Shown here: piece after piece, positions 28,010 through 39,045 of the stretch
Layout: each line of letters begins with the position of its first letter
Numbering within the stretch: position 1 is the first letter of the stretch
NCBI GenBank assembly: GCA_019429445.1
Contig: JAHYIW010000018.1
Location: 1-64,000, forward strand
DNA: 64,000 nt
DNA from: Desulfuromonadaceae bacterium
GTDB taxonomy: Bacteria; Desulfobacterota; Desulfuromonadia; Desulfuromonadales; JAHYIW01
Direction: 5' to 3'
Program-made: the position numbers and the translations under genes
The notes under the pieces: model-generated
The model's input: the letters and a program-made list of their open reading frames with translations, nothing else
The model's database searches: none
What the model was told of the DNA's origin: nothing

Positions 28010-29603
28010 AATCAGGATATTTTCCAGTTTGCGCTTCAAGTTTGCGGTGTTGCTGGCTCTTTTCAGTACCTTGATGATGCTCGGTGCGATGGTCCTGCTC
28101 GAAAAGGATATCCGTTCATCATTGATCGATGAGAACATTCGCAAAGGGGTCGGTATTGCCCGCGGAGTGGCGTTCAATGTCGAGGACCCGCTGCTGACCG
28201 GTGACGATATCTACCTCTTTTCGGCGGTAAAAACGGCTATCAAGTCAGCCGGTATTCGTTATGCGTTGATCCTTGATGAAAAGGGTGTGGTCAAGGCTGC
28301 CGACAATATCGACCGGGTCGGTGAACATTTTCTGTTGCCCCCCGGCAGCCGTCCGGAGTTCATTGCCGATGATGATTATCGCGTCTTTCGGATCCCCGGC
28401 AAGGGGGTGGACGTCCTTGACCTGAGCGTACCGATTGTTACGCTGGCTGACCGGGATATCATCAAGCTGGGTGAAATCCATCTCGGACTTTCCGAGGAGA
28501 TCATCATTCAGGCGATCAATGCGATGCGGACGCGGATGGGGTTTTTTATCGCTATTGTCCTTCTGTTAGGCGGTTTCTCGGCGTATTTTCTGGCGGCCAT
28601 TTCGGTGCGGCCCGTTGATGCTCTGGTTGCCGGGGCCCGCGCTATTGGCGAGGGCAACTTTGACCAGCGGATTGAGCTGCGGCGGCGCGATGAGTTCGGC
28701 CTGTTGACTGACGCATTCAACGAGATGGCGACCAGCCTGCGAGAGAAGGAGTTTATTAAAAACACCTTCGAGCGCTATGTCAGCAAGCCGTTGGCGGAAC
28801 AGATTCTTCAGCATAAAGATGAGCTGAAACTGGGCGGGGAGGAAAAAGAGGTTACTATCCTCTTCAGTGACATTCGTGGTTTTACCTCACTGGCCGAAGA
28901 TTTATCCCCGCCTGAAGTGGTTGAGTTTCTAAATCGTTATTTCAGCGATGTTGTGCGGGTTGTCGGGGAATACGATGGTATGGTGGACAAATTCATGGGG
29001 GACGCGGTCATGGTGCTCTTCGGCGCGCCGTTGTCGATCGGTTCGGAGCCGGAGCGGGCGGTCAGGTGCGCGCTTGAGATTCAGTTGATTGTGGATGAAA
29101 TTAACCATGAATTGACGCTGCAAGGGAAAGCACCGTTGTCGGTGGGGATCGGCATCAATAGCGGGCCGGTCGTTGCCGGGAATATCGGTTCACAGAACCG
29201 GATGGAATACACGGTTATTGGTGACAATGTCAACCTCGCCTCCCGGCTGGAAGGGTTGAACAAGGCGTATGGCACCAAAATTATCGTCAGTGAATCAACG
29301 CGCCGCGCGGTGGGTGATCATTTCACTTTCCGCGAACTGGATTTTGTGCGCGTCAAGGGGAAGAAACGACCGGTGCCTATTTTTGAACTCATTGAAGGGC
29401 AGGGTGCGTTGCAGGCATGCTACGAAGAAGCCCTGATGCTCTATCGGCGCAAGGAATTTTCTGCCGCGCGGGAGCGGTTCGAATCAGCGGCGCTCACATA
29501 TAACGATCAGGCGTCACGTGTTCTGGCCCGGCGCTGTGATATTCTTATCGAAAACCATCCCGCCGCAGATTGGCAGGGGGACTTTGTGTCACAAGTTAAA
29601 TAG
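28002..29603 (+). CDS. Membrane-bound class III adenylate/guanylate cyclase with HAMP domain
   Basis: 533 aa. Membrane helix near residues 12-33, a periplasmic sensor region, second helix near 172-197 (MGFFIAIVLLLGGFSAYFLAAI), HAMP domain (RPVDALVAGARAIGEGNFDQRI ... FNEMATSLREKE) and a class III cyclase catalytic domain with VTILFSDIRGFTSLAE (metal Asp), DKFMGDAVMVLFGAP and INSGPVVAGNIGSQNRMEYTVIGDNVNLASRLE. A short C-terminal helical extension follows. It makes cAMP or cGMP; which one is not decided. ATG 28002 overlaps the TPR gene. Confidence 0.93.
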   Translation: MAEIRIFSSLRFKFAVLLALFSTLMMLGAMVLLEKDIRSSLIDENIRKGVGIARGVAFNVEDPLLTGDDIYLFSAVKTAIKSAGIRYALILDEKGVVKAADNIDRVGEHFLLPPGSRPEFIADDDYRVFRIPGKGVDVLDLSVPIVTLADRDIIKLGEIHLGLSEEIIIQAINAMRTRMGFFIAIVLLLGGFSAYFLAAISVRPVDALVAGARAIGEGNFDQRIELRRRDEFGLLTDAFNEMATSLREKEFIKNTFERYVSKPLAEQILQHKDELKLGGEEKEVTILFSDIRGFTSLAEDLSPPEVVEFLNRYFSDVVRVVGEYDGMVDKFMGDAVMVLFGAPLSIGSEPERAVRCALEIQLIVDEINHELTLQGKAPLSVGIGINSGPVVAGNIGSQNRMEYTVIGDNVNLASRLEGLNKAYGTKIIVSESTRRAVGDHFTFRELDFVRVKGKKRPVPIFELIEGQGALQACYEEALMLYRRKEFSAARERFESAALTYNDQASRVLARRCDILIENHPAADWQGDFVSQVK

Positions 29604-29631
29604 CTTCTTGCTCATCCAGTTTCAACGATGA

Positions 29632-29781
29632 TGGCGTCGCAAAAAGTCCGCCCTACTGCGTTACGCTGATTTTTCAGGACCTCGACCTACCTGATGTAGG
29701 TCTTCGCCCCTGAAAAACCACCAGGCCTTGGAGGACGAAATTTTTGCTTAGCCATCCCATGAGTTTTTGCGAGAGCATCAA
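29632..29781 (+). repeat. Dispersed noncoding repeat (about 150 bp), copy 1
   Basis: Runs from GCGTCGCAAAAAGTCC through GACCTCGACCTACCTGATGT and TTGGAGGACGAAATTTTTG to GCATCAA. A nearly identical copy lies inverted at 33087-33235 and a partial one at 6441-6501. No ORF. It sits between the cyclase gene and hisS. Confidence 0.85.
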
Positions 29782-29898
29782 GGATGGTACACTCGCAAAA
29801 AAAAAAGACTCAGATGGCCAGGCCATCAAGGATGATCTGTAACGTTCCGTGTGCGGAGCGTGCGGGCGTCCTTTTTTATTGAAAGGAACCAGTGCACC

Positions 29899-31194
29899 GT
29901 GGCAATCACCGGTATTAAAGGAATGAATGATATTTTGCCCGCTGAAATAGCGGTCTGGCAATATCTTGAAGCAAGCGCACGGCGGGTTTTTGGCTGCTAC
30001 GGATTCAATGAAATTCGGGTTCCGGTGGTTGAAAAAACCGAATTGTTCAAACGTTCGATTGGTGAAACGACAGATATCGTTGAAAAGGAGATGTACACCT
30101 TTGCTGATCGCAGCGATCATTCATTGACCCTGCGCCCCGAGGGGACCGCACCGGTGATGCGCTCATTGATTCAACATAAACTGTTCAACCTTGATCCGTT
30201 GACCAAACTCTATTACATGGGACCGATGTTTCGCTATGAACGTCCGCAAAAAGGACGTTACCGTCAATTTCATCAGATCGGTGCCGAGGTTGTCGGCGAG
30301 GATGATCCCCGGATTGATGCCCAGGTGCTGGTCATGTTGTGCCATTACTTTGCTGAAGTCGGGATCACCGATGTCTCTTTGCAGATCAATTCCTTGGGCT
30401 GCAAGGAGTGTCGCCCGGCTTACCGTGAAGCATTGATCAGCTATCTTGCGACCCGAATTGACGCGCTTTGCGAGGACTGTCGACGGCGTTTTCTGACCAA
30501 CCCGCTGCGGGTTATCGACTGCAAGGCGGTCGGCTGCAACAGCGCGACCGCAGACGCTCCGGCAATGATTGACCACCTCTGTGATCATTGTGATAACCAT
30601 TTCCATGCCGTGCGGCGGGCGCTGGATGATCTGGAGGTCGATTATGAGATCAATCCCCGGATGGTGCGCGGACTCGACTATTACACCAAAACCACGTTCG
30701 AGATGGTCACCAATAATCTGGGTGCCCAGAACGCCGTCGCGGCCGGAGGGCGTTACGACGGGCTGATTCAGGAACTCGGCGGGCCAGCGTTGCCGGGGAT
30801 TGGCTTCGCCATGGGGGTCGAACGTCTGGCGCTGCTGAAAGGGGAGGACCGCCAGCTGGTCGAGAAACCGGCGCTCTTTATTGCGGCCCTTGGTGAAGGC
30901 GCTCAACGGGCCGCATTTATATTAATGACCCGTTTGCAGCGGCGGGGGGTAAGGGTCGAGATGGACTATGCCGGGCGCAGCTTGAAAGCCCAGATCAAGC
31001 GCGCCGACAAGTTGAGCGCAGCCTATACCTTGATCATCGGCGAGACCGAACTGGCCGCTGGTGCCGGGGTGTTGCGCGACATGACAAGCGGAGACCAGGA
31101 ACCTCTTGCGCTGTCCGCTGCGGAAGATTTGTTGGTACAACGATTGGTTTGCTCACGGATTGCCCTTGACGGCGCTTTGACGACGCGTCTATAA
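29899..31194 (+). CDS. hisS: Histidyl-tRNA synthetase
   Basis: 431 aa class II synthetase, charges tRNA-His. Motif 1 region GMNDILPAE, motif 2 [12 protein letters not shown] and [18 protein letters not shown], the histidine-binding [14 protein letters not shown], motif 3 [11 protein letters not shown] and the anticodon-binding C-terminal domain. GTG 29899 gives the normal N-terminus ([12 protein letters not shown]) after AAGGA at 29883-29887; the upstream open frame is not coding. With aspS it forms the usual hisS-aspS pair. Confidence 0.97.
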   Translation: MAITGIKGMNDILPAEIAVWQYLEASARRVFGCYGFNEIRVPVVEKTELFKRSIGETTDIVEKEMYTFADRSDHSLTLRPEGTAPVMRSLIQHKLFNLDPLTKLYYMGPMFRYERPQKGRYRQFHQIGAEVVGEDDPRIDAQVLVMLCHYFAEVGITDVSLQINSLGCKECRPAYREALISYLATRIDALCEDCRRRFLTNPLRVIDCKAVGCNSATADAPAMIDHLCDHCDNHFHAVRRALDDLEVDYEINPRMVRGLDYYTKTTFEMVTNNLGAQNAVAAGGRYDGLIQELGGPALPGIGFAMGVERLALLKGEDRQLVEKPALFIAALGEGAQRAAFILMTRLQRRGVRVEMDYAGRSLKAQIKRADKLSAAYTLIIGETELAAGAGVLRDMTSGDQEPLALSAAEDLLVQRLVCSRIALDGALTTRL

Positions 31195-31250
31195 TTCGCG
31201 GCTACGAAGCGAACCGATCCCATTTTATTGATTATAAAAGGAGACCTCTC

Positions 31251-33059
31251 TTGAACGATATCCTTGGAGACTGGAAACGAACACATTATTGTGGTGATTT
31301 GCGCGCCGCCAATGTTGGGCAGGAGGCCTGTCTGATGGGCTGGGTGCATCGCCGTCGTGACCACGGTGGTCTGATCTTTATCGACCTGCGTGATCGTGAA
31401 GGCATTACCCAGCTGGCACTTGATCCCGATCGTGATCCCGCCGCGCACTTAAAGGCAGAGCGCGTGCGTGGCGAATTTGTCATCGCGGCCAAAGGCGTCG
31501 TTTCACACCGCCCCGAGGGGACGGTCAACGCCAATATGTCGACCGGAGAAGTCGAAGTCGAGATTCGTGAATTGCGCATTCTGAGTGTTGCGCAGACACC
31601 CCCTTTTATGCTCGATGAATTTACCGATGTCGCGGAAAACCTGCGTCTTAAATATCGCTATCTCGATCTGCGCCGCGAATCGATACAGAAGAACCTGATA
31701 ATGCGCCACAAGGTTGCACAAACGGTGCGTAACTACCTGACAGTGAATAATTTCCTCGAAATTGAAACCCCGATTCTGACCAAAAGCACCCCCGAAGGGG
31801 CGCGTGATTATCTGGTGCCGAGCCGGGTCAATCCGGGGAACTTTTATGCGCTCCCCCAGTCCCCGCAAATCTTCAAGCAGTTGTTGATGGTTGCCGGATT
31901 TGATCGTTACTTCCAGATTGTCAAATGCTTTCGTGATGAGGATCTGCGTGCCGATCGGCAACCTGAGTTTACCCAGATCGATTGCGAACTGAGTTTTGTT
32001 GATCGTAATGACATCATGGATATCATGGAGGGGATGATCGCGGAAATTTTTAGGTCAGCACTCAATATCGAGCTTGAACTGCCGATGCCGCGAATGAGTT
32101 ATGCCGAGGCGCTTGATCGCTATGGCGTAGATAACCCCGACCTGCGTTTTGATCTCGAACTCAAGGAAATTACCACTATCGTCAAGGGCTGCGGTTTCAA
32201 GGTCTTTGCCGATGTTGCCGGACGTGGTGGTATGGTCAAGGGCCTTAACGTCAAGGGAGGCGCAACCTTCTCCCGCAAAGAGCTCGATGACTTGACTGCT
32301 TTTGCTGCGATCTATGGGGCCAAAGGCATGGCCTGGGTCAAGATTCAAAACGACGGAACCTGGCAGTCCCCGATCGCTAAATTCTTTACCGCCGAGGAAC
32401 TGGAGCAAATCGCAGCACGCTTAGCTGCCGCGCCGGGAGATCTGTTGCTGTTCGTGGCGGATACCGCATCAGTTGCCAACGAATCGCTGGGCCGGGTGCG
32501 CGGGCATCTGGGGCGCAAGCTGGGGTTGGCCGATCCGAACGTGTTCAAGTTTTCCTGGGTGACCGATTTCCCGCTGTTCGAATGGGATGCAGAAGCAAAA
32601 CGGCACATGGCGGTACATCACCCCTTTACCGCGCCGCTCGACGAAGATGTTGTGTTGCTCGATACTGATCCGGGGAAGGCGCGCGCCAAAGCCTATGACC
32701 TGGTTCTGAATGGTTCCGAGATCGGTGGTGGCAGTATCCGTATTCACGACCAGACGGTGCAAAGCCGCATGTTTGAGCTGCTCGGTATCGGTGCCGAAGA
32801 AGCGGAAGAAAAGTTTGGATTTTTGTTGAGCGCGCTGAAATACGGTGCGCCCCCCCATGGCGGAATCGCTTTTGGCCTTGACCGGATCATGATGATCCTG
32901 ACCGGCGCTGAATCAATTCGTGATGTCATCGCCTTTCCGAAGACTCAAAAGGCAACCTGTCTGATGTCTGAAGCGCCGAATGCGGTTGACCAGAAGCAGC
33001 TTCAGGAACTGGCAATTCGCTCTACGGTTAAACCAAAAACTGCTGACTCAACGAATTAA
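31251..33059 (+). CDS. aspS: Aspartyl-tRNA synthetase (bacterial type)
   Basis: 602 aa, the length of the bacterial enzyme with a GAD insertion domain. N-terminal OB fold ([22 protein letters not shown]), class II motif 1 and motif 2 ([22 protein letters not shown]), insertion domain near 290-420 and motif 3 [13 protein letters not shown]. Charges tRNA-Asp; a nondiscriminating Asp/Asn enzyme is possible in this group. TTG start at 31251 after a strong AAAGGAG at 31237-31243. An inverted copy of the dispersed repeat follows. Confidence 0.97.
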   Translation: MNDILGDWKRTHYCGDLRAANVGQEACLMGWVHRRRDHGGLIFIDLRDREGITQLALDPDRDPAAHLKAERVRGEFVIAAKGVVSHRPEGTVNANMSTGEVEVEIRELRILSVAQTPPFMLDEFTDVAENLRLKYRYLDLRRESIQKNLIMRHKVAQTVRNYLTVNNFLEIETPILTKSTPEGARDYLVPSRVNPGNFYALPQSPQIFKQLLMVAGFDRYFQIVKCFRDEDLRADRQPEFTQIDCELSFVDRNDIMDIMEGMIAEIFRSALNIELELPMPRMSYAEALDRYGVDNPDLRFDLELKEITTIVKGCGFKVFADVAGRGGMVKGLNVKGGATFSRKELDDLTAFAAIYGAKGMAWVKIQNDGTWQSPIAKFFTAEELEQIAARLAAAPGDLLLFVADTASVANESLGRVRGHLGRKLGLADPNVFKFSWVTDFPLFEWDAEAKRHMAVHHPFTAPLDEDVVLLDTDPGKARAKAYDLVLNGSEIGGGSIRIHDQTVQSRMFELLGIGAEEAEEKFGFLLSALKYGAPPHGGIAFGLDRIMMILTGAESIRDVIAFPKTQKATCLMSEAPNAVDQKQLQELAIRSTVKPKTADSTN

Positions 33060-33086
33060 TGAGATTTCCTGTGCCGGGTTTTAAGG

Positions 33087-33235
33087 TTGATGCACTCGCC
33101 AAAACTCAAAGGATGGCTCAACAAAAATTTCGTCCTCCAAGGCTTGGTGGTTTTTCCGGGGCGAAGACCTAGATCAGGTAGGTCGAGGTCATGAAAAACC
33201 AGCGTAACGCAGTAGGGCGGACTTTTTGCGATGCC
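33087..33235 (-). repeat. Dispersed noncoding repeat, copy 2 (inverted)
   Basis: Reverse complement of 29632-29781 with about ten visible differences. It therefore brackets hisS-aspS as an inverted repeat. Its left end lies just after the aspS stop and its right end abuts the start of the LysM gene. Confidence 0.85.
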
Positions 33236-33247
33236 AGTAAGGTTAAA

Positions 33248-33817
33248 GTGAAAATTATTTTCTCTAGTATATTTTTGTTTCTGCTTTCACTTTGCGCCGG
33301 TTGCTCGGGTACCGTTGCACCTCCACCGCAGCCGCGTGATACCACCCCGGTTGCTGCACCCTCTGCTGAAGAGGGCTCGCCGGTTGTTGCGTCGCTCGAC
33401 CCTGCTTCGCAGCAGCCCCCTCCCTCATTACCGGAGATGGAGATGTCAGCAGATCGGGAGGTGGCGACAGCTGCTCCCCCCCGAACCGGGGCCGTGACTC
33501 AATTGCCCGTTGACACGAGTCCGGCTTCATCCGTTGTCGAACGCCGCACTGAACTGCTCACCAAAGCCTATGTTGTCAAGGCGGGCGAAACGTTGTGGAC
33601 GATTGCTGCCGAGCCTGAACTGTACGGTGATGCCCTGCTCTGGTCATTACTGTATCAGGCAAACCGCGATCAAATCAAAGATCCTCGCACCATCTATCCC
33701 GGACAAGTTCTCAGCGTGCCACGCAACCTTTCGGTTGAAGAACTCGAAGCGGCGCGCGAGTGGGCACGTAAATCTGAAGTTTTCCCGGTTCATAACGGCA
33801 CGACCAGATCCCCTTGA
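33248..33817 (+). CDS. LysM-domain lipoprotein
   Basis: 189 aa from GTG 33248, which follows TAAGG (33238-33242) and gives a proper signal peptide (VKIIFSSIFLFLLSLCAGC); the longer frame from ATG 33191 would start inside the repeat and is rejected. Lipobox LCAGC predicts acylation at Cys about residue 19. A proline/alanine-rich linker precedes a C-terminal LysM domain (AYVVKAGETLWTIAAEPELYG ... IYPGQVLSVP) that binds peptidoglycan. Probably periplasmic, tethered to the outer membrane. The repeat copy immediately upstream may carry or have displaced its promoter. Confidence 0.85.
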   Translation: MKIIFSSIFLFLLSLCAGCSGTVAPPPQPRDTTPVAAPSAEEGSPVVASLDPASQQPPPSLPEMEMSADREVATAAPPRTGAVTQLPVDTSPASSVVERRTELLTKAYVVKAGETLWTIAAEPELYGDALLWSLLYQANRDQIKDPRTIYPGQVLSVPRNLSVEELEAAREWARKSEVFPVHNGTTRSP

Positions 33818-33842
33818 GCGTCTTCTTGCGCGAGCTTTTCCC

Positions 33843-33877
33843 TTGACAGCTTTTGGGCGCTTGTATACTGTATACAA
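33843..33877 (+). promoter_or_regulatory. icd promoter with 17-bp palindromic operator
   Basis: TTGACA at 33843-33848 is followed after 15 bp by TATACT inside the palindrome TTGTATACTGTATACAA (33861-33877). The same arrangement, differing by one base in the palindrome, precedes mdh (36347-36381). A GntR- or similar dimeric regulator binding over the -10 is inferred. Confidence 0.65.
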
Positions 33878-33995
33878 TCTTTGGCGCGGTGCACGGTGAC
33901 ACCAGCGCCAGGGGATTCAGACTCTGACAGGGCGAATTGATGTTCGTCTTTTGTTTATGTATCTGGTCATACCGAAACTATCGAAGGAGAGAAAA

Positions 33996-36221
33996 ATGGC
34001 AAAAATTATCTGGACCAAAATTGATGAAGCACCAGCCTTGGCGACTTACGCTTTACTGCCGATCGTTCAGGCGTTCTGCAAAGGCACCGGCGTAGATGTC
34101 GAGACCATGGACATTTCGCTGCCAAGTCGGATCCTGGCGAACTTTCCGGAGAATTTGACCGCAGCGCAGAAGGTTGCCGATAACCTGGCGGCTCTGGGTG
34201 AGCTGGTGCAGAAGTCGGAAGCCAACATTATTAAATTGCCGAACATCAGTGCGTCGGTTCCTCAATTGCAAGCAGCAATCGCCGAGCTTCAGGCAAAGGG
34301 GTACAAAATCCCTGATTATCCCGAAGAACCGAAAAATGATGCAGAAAAAGCACTGCAAGCGCGTTTTGCCAAGTGTCTTGGCTCCGCTGTTAACCCGGTT
34401 CTGCGTGAGGGTAACTCTGATCGTCGCGCGGCGGCTTCGGTTAAAAAATTCGCCCAGAAGAACCCGCACCGCATGATGCAACCGTGGCCCGCGCCCGGCA
34501 CCTCCAAGTGTCGCGTTGCCCACATGGACGCTGACGATTTTTATGGGACTGAGACATCAGTTACACTGGACAAAGCAACTGACGTGAAATTCGAATTCGT
34601 CGGTGCTGATGGTGCTGTTACTGTTCTTAAAGACAAGCTGTCCTTGCAAACAGGTGAAGTTCTTGATTCATCTGTCATGCATGTTGCTGCTCTGCGTGAT
34701 TTCTACCGCGCAACAATCGCAGAAGCCAAAGAGAAAGGCGTTCTTCTTTCTCTGCACCTTAAAGCAACAATGATGAAAATTTCTGATCCAATCATGTTTG
34801 GTCATGCCGTTTCAATCTATTTCAAGACCGCTCTCGATAAGCACGCAGAATCTATTAAAGAAATTGGTGCTAACATCAACTTCGGTATCGGCGATGTGTT
34901 GTCAAAGCTGAATCGGCTTCCGGCCGCCAAACAGGCTGAAATTGAAGCAGATATCAATGCCTGTTACGTTGAGATGCCCGCTCTGGCGATGGTTGACTCG
35001 CGTAAGAACATCACCAACCTGCATGTTCCTAATGACGTTATTATCGATGCTTCGATGCCGAACGTTGTGCGTGATGGGGGACGGATGTGGAATCGGCAGG
35101 ACGAACTGCAAGATACCATCGCGATGATTCCTGACCGTTGTTATGCAACTATTTATCGTGAAATTATTAAAGACTGTAACATTAACGGCCAGTTTGATCC
35201 CTCCACCATGGGGAGTGTTGCCAACGTTGGTCTGATGGCTCAAAAAGCTGAAGAGTACGGATCCCATGACAAAACCTTCCAGGCCCCTGCCGCAGGTACG
35301 ATTCGTATCGTCACCTTCGCTGGTGAGACATTGCTTGAGCAGCAAGTTGCTGAAGGCGATATTTTCCGCGCTTGTCAGGCGAAAGACGCACCGATCAAGG
35401 ACTGGGTCAAGTTGGCAGTAACCCGTGCGAAAGCTTCCGGTGAGCCGGTCGTTTTCTGGCTCGATGAAAACCGTGCACATGATGCACAAATCATCAAGAA
35501 GGTTAACAAGTATCTCCCTGAGTTTGATGTTGCCGGTTTGGATATCAGCATTATGGCACCACAAGATGCGATGAACTTCTCCATTAAGCGGGTTCGTAGG
35601 GGTGAGAACACTATTTCGGCAACCGGCAACGCGCTACGGGATTACCTGACCGACCTGTTCCCGATCCTCGAACTGGGGACCTCGGCCCGCATGCTCTCCA
35701 TCGTTCCTTTGCTGGCTGGTGGTGGTCTGTTCGAGACCGGTGCAGGTGGTTCTGCTCCGAAGCATGTTGAGCAGTTCCTCAGAGAAGGCCACATCCGCTG
35801 GGACTCTCTCGGCGAGTACTGCGCCCTGGTTCCGTCTCTGGAACAGGCTGCTGCAGCCGACAATAACCCGAAGGCTGCAATCCTCGCCGAGACCCTCGAC
35901 GCCGGAATTGGCCAGTATCTTGAGAACCAGAAACTGCCGTCGCGTAAGGTCAGGGAAATTGACAATCGCGGAGCCAGTTTCTACCTGGCTCTCTACTGGG
36001 CAGAGGCTCTCGCTGCCCAAAACAAGGACGCTGATCTTAAGTCCCGTTTCACCGGAGTTGCCGCTGAGCTCAGAAAGAACGTCAAAAAGATCGATGCTGA
36101 ACTGATCGACTGCCAGGGTTCCCCGGTTGACATCGGCGGGTACTTCTATCCCGATCCTGTTAAAGCTGACAAGGCGATGCGCCCGAGCGCGACCTTGAAC
36201 GCAATAATCGACGCCATGTAA
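33996..36221 (+). CDS. icd: Isocitrate dehydrogenase, NADP-dependent, monomeric type
   Basis: 741 aa, the size of the monomeric IDH family. It converts isocitrate to 2-oxoglutarate with NADP+. N-terminus [22 protein letters not shown], then [65 protein letters not shown] and [14 protein letters not shown] are characteristic. ATG 33996 follows GAAGGAGAG (33983-33991). It feeds the 2-oxoglutarate oxidoreductase encoded downstream and shares an operator with mdh, pointing to coordinated control of the TCA cycle. A terminator follows. Confidence 0.96.
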   Translation: MAKIIWTKIDEAPALATYALLPIVQAFCKGTGVDVETMDISLPSRILANFPENLTAAQKVADNLAALGELVQKSEANIIKLPNISASVPQLQAAIAELQAKGYKIPDYPEEPKNDAEKALQARFAKCLGSAVNPVLREGNSDRRAAASVKKFAQKNPHRMMQPWPAPGTSKCRVAHMDADDFYGTETSVTLDKATDVKFEFVGADGAVTVLKDKLSLQTGEVLDSSVMHVAALRDFYRATIAEAKEKGVLLSLHLKATMMKISDPIMFGHAVSIYFKTALDKHAESIKEIGANINFGIGDVLSKLNRLPAAKQAEIEADINACYVEMPALAMVDSRKNITNLHVPNDVIIDASMPNVVRDGGRMWNRQDELQDTIAMIPDRCYATIYREIIKDCNINGQFDPSTMGSVANVGLMAQKAEEYGSHDKTFQAPAAGTIRIVTFAGETLLEQQVAEGDIFRACQAKDAPIKDWVKLAVTRAKASGEPVVFWLDENRAHDAQIIKKVNKYLPEFDVAGLDISIMAPQDAMNFSIKRVRRGENTISATGNALRDYLTDLFPILELGTSARMLSIVPLLAGGGLFETGAGGSAPKHVEQFLREGHIRWDSLGEYCALVPSLEQAAAADNNPKAAILAETLDAGIGQYLENQKLPSRKVREIDNRGASFYLALYWAEALAAQNKDADLKSRFTGVAAELRKNVKKIDAELIDCQGSPVDIGGYFYPDPVKADKAMRPSATLNAIIDAM

Positions 36222-36235
36222 TCCATTGCTGTGTC

Positions 36236-36275
36236 AAAAAAAGGGCTTGGGCGTTCACGTCTTGGCCCTTTTTTT
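36236..36275. terminator. Terminator after icd
   Basis: AAAAAAAGGGC (36236-36246) pairs with GCCCTTTTTTT (36265-36275) around an 18-base loop; A and T tracts on both sides mean it could work in both directions. Confidence 0.85.
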
Positions 36276-36346
36276 CTGATTTTTCAATTGAGGAGAACAG
36301 TTGTTTAAAACGCAAATGGATAAAATTATTGCAAGGCGCAAAGGGT

Positions 36347-36381
36347 CTTGACAGCCAAAAGTTGTTTGTATACTGTATGCA
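36347..36381 (+). promoter_or_regulatory. mdh promoter with palindromic operator
   Basis: TTGACA (36347-36352), 15 bp, then TATACT within TTGTATACTGTATGCAA (36365-36381). The site differs from the icd site by one base and has the same spacing to TTGACA, so both promoters are probably bound by one regulator. Confidence 0.65.
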
Positions 36382-36467
36382 ATGTTATGAGGTTTTGATA
36401 ATCTGGGATCGTTTGAGGTTCCGTCGCAGCCGGCAATTGTAATTCCGGCAAAATTTATTCCGTATAA

Positions 36468-37436
<969 letters not shown>

Positions 37437-37460
37437 TGTTTTAAGGTTCGCCAAATGACT

Positions 37461-37492
37461 AGAAGGGCAATGGTGACATTGCCCTTCTTTCT
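37461..37492 (+). terminator. Terminator after mdh
   Basis: Perfect 12-bp stem AGAAGGGCAATG (37461-37472) / CATTGCCCTTCT (37477-37488) with a GTGA loop, followed by T residues. Confidence 0.92.
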
Positions 37493-37693
37493 TGGCTGAA
37501 ATCATTTATTTTTCTTCTCCTGATCGTTTAAATATTATCCGAGGTTAAGTTTTTTAAGGTTTTTTTAGCTCGACTGTAAATAGCGAAGTTCTGCATTAAT
37601 TAACTTGATTAAAATTCACCGGTTATGTTACCACTTCAACGTTTATTCATGTCATCTTTGACGAAATATATACAGTAAAGGAGAAAACCCGGA

Positions 37694-37891
37694 ATGAGCA
37701 GTCCTAAAGCTAAACTGGAAATTATTGAACGCTACTGTAAAGGGTGCAGCATTTGTGTTGAATTCTGCCCCACTAAGGTGTTGGCAATGGATGCTTTCGT
37801 GGTCAAGGTTGAGAACCCCGAAGCGTGTATCGCTTGCATGCAGTGCGAACTGCGGTGTCCCGATTTTGCCATTAAAGTCCACAAGCTGTAA
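37694..37891 (+). CDS. korD: 2-oxoacid:ferredoxin oxidoreductase, ferredoxin-like delta subunit
   Basis: 65 aa. Two [4Fe-4S] motifs: CKGCSICVEFCP and CIACMQCELRCP. It is the electron-transfer subunit of the 2-oxoglutarate (or related 2-oxoacid) synthase whose other three subunits follow directly. ATG 37694 follows AAAGGAG (37678-37684). First gene of the korDABC operon; the 257-bp gap before it must hold the promoter, which I could not pinpoint. Confidence 0.93.
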   Translation: MSSPKAKLEIIERYCKGCSICVEFCPTKVLAMDAFVVKVENPEACIACMQCELRCPDFAIKVHKL

Positions 37892-37911
37892 TTGAAACAG
37901 GAGGTTAATTC

Positions 37912-39045
37912 GTGGCTAAAAAAGTAGCTCTTATGCAGGGCAACGAGGCGTGTGCTCAAGGCGCACTCTATGCTGGCTGTAGTTTCTTTGCTGGTTATCC
38001 GATAACCCCGTCAACCGAGGTTGCCGAGGTTATGTCGATTGAGCTCCCGAAGATCGGCGGTAAATTTATTCAGATGGAAGACGAAATTGCCGCAATCGCT
38101 GCCCTGATCGGTGCTTCATTGACCGGGGCCAAGGTGCTTGATTCAACGTCCGGCCCAGGGATGTCCCTTAAGCAGGAACTCATCGGCTATGCCTGCATTG
38201 CCGAAGTCCCTTGTGTCATTGTCAATGTTCAGCGTGGTGGCCCGTCAACCGGGATGCCGACTGGTCCTGGCCAGTCTGATATGCAGCAGGCCATGTGGGG
38301 CACGCACGGTGATCATGCCGCAATTGTTCTGACTCCGGCTTCTTGTCAGGAAATTTACGAAGAGACAGTCCGAGCCTTTAATCTGGCTGAAAAATATCGT
38401 ATGCCTGTACAGATTCAGATCGATGAAATTTGCGCGCATATGCGCGAGCGTGTTCAATTCGCCGAGCCTGGCGAAATGGAAGTTATCAATCGCGAAGCCC
38501 CATCCGTTGCTGTCGAAGACTACAAGCCCTATGACGCCAGTAAAGGGCTGATTCCCCCTTTAGCCGCTTTTGGTAGCGGCTATCGTTATCATGTGACCGG
38601 CCTGAATAAAGCAGAAGATGGCTTCCCGACGACCAAGGCTGAGTTGGTTGATGCTGAAGAACGTCGTCAGATCGACAAGGTCATGTTGAATTTAGCTGAT
38701 ATTCTGAAAAATGAAGAGTATTTGCTTGAAGATGCAGAGATCGTGCTCTTTGCCTATGGCTCAACAAGCCGCAGTGCGCGTTATGCCGTCAACGAACTAC
38801 GGAAGGAAGGTGTCAAGGCCGGAATGTTTCGTCCGCTGACCATGTGGCCTTTCCCCGATGCACGGGTTGCCGAGCTGGCGGTACAAGCCAAGGCGATTAT
38901 CTGCCCGGAAATGAATCTGGGACAGATGGTGCGTGAAGTTGAGCGTGTCGCCAAAGGAAATTGTGAAGTGGCCCATATCGGGCGTGTCGATGGTGAGCCG
39001 ATTAATCCCGGCCAGATCATCGACAAGGTCAAGGAGGTTCTCTAA
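37912..39045 (+). CDS. korA: 2-oxoacid:ferredoxin oxidoreductase subunit alpha
   Basis: 377 aa. Contains the pyrimidine-binding TPP domain and domain II: ACAQGALYAGCSFFAGYPITPSTE, QMEDEIAAIAALIGASLTGAKVLDSTSGPGMSLKQE, VNVQRGGPSTGMPT and the C-terminal FRPLTMWPFPD. With beta, gamma and delta it decarboxylates 2-oxoglutarate to succinyl-CoA and reduces ferredoxin, or runs in reverse. GTG 37912 follows AGGAGG (37900-37905). It overlaps korB by one base (TAATG). Confidence 0.94.
   Translation: MAKKVALMQGNEACAQGALYAGCSFFAGYPITPSTEVAEVMSIELPKIGGKFIQMEDEIAAIAALIGASLTGAKVLDSTSGPGMSLKQELIGYACIAEVPCVIVNVQRGGPSTGMPTGPGQSDMQQAMWGTHGDHAAIVLTPASCQEIYEETVRAFNLAEKYRMPVQIQIDEICAHMRERVQFAEPGEMEVINREAPSVAVEDYKPYDASKGLIPPLAAFGSGYRYHVTGLNKAEDGFPTTKAELVDAEERRQIDKVMLNLADILKNEEYLLEDAEIVLFAYGSTSRSARYAVNELRKEGVKAGMFRPLTMWPFPDARVAELAVQAKAIICPEMNLGQMVREVERVAKGNCEVAHIGRVDGEPINPGQIIDKVKEVL

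Noticed and set aside
29899-31194. A spacer matching hisS, as reported for a Pelobacter CRISPR locus
   Set aside because: I compared the 20 readable spacers with hisS by eye and saw no match; an alignment search would be needed for certainty.
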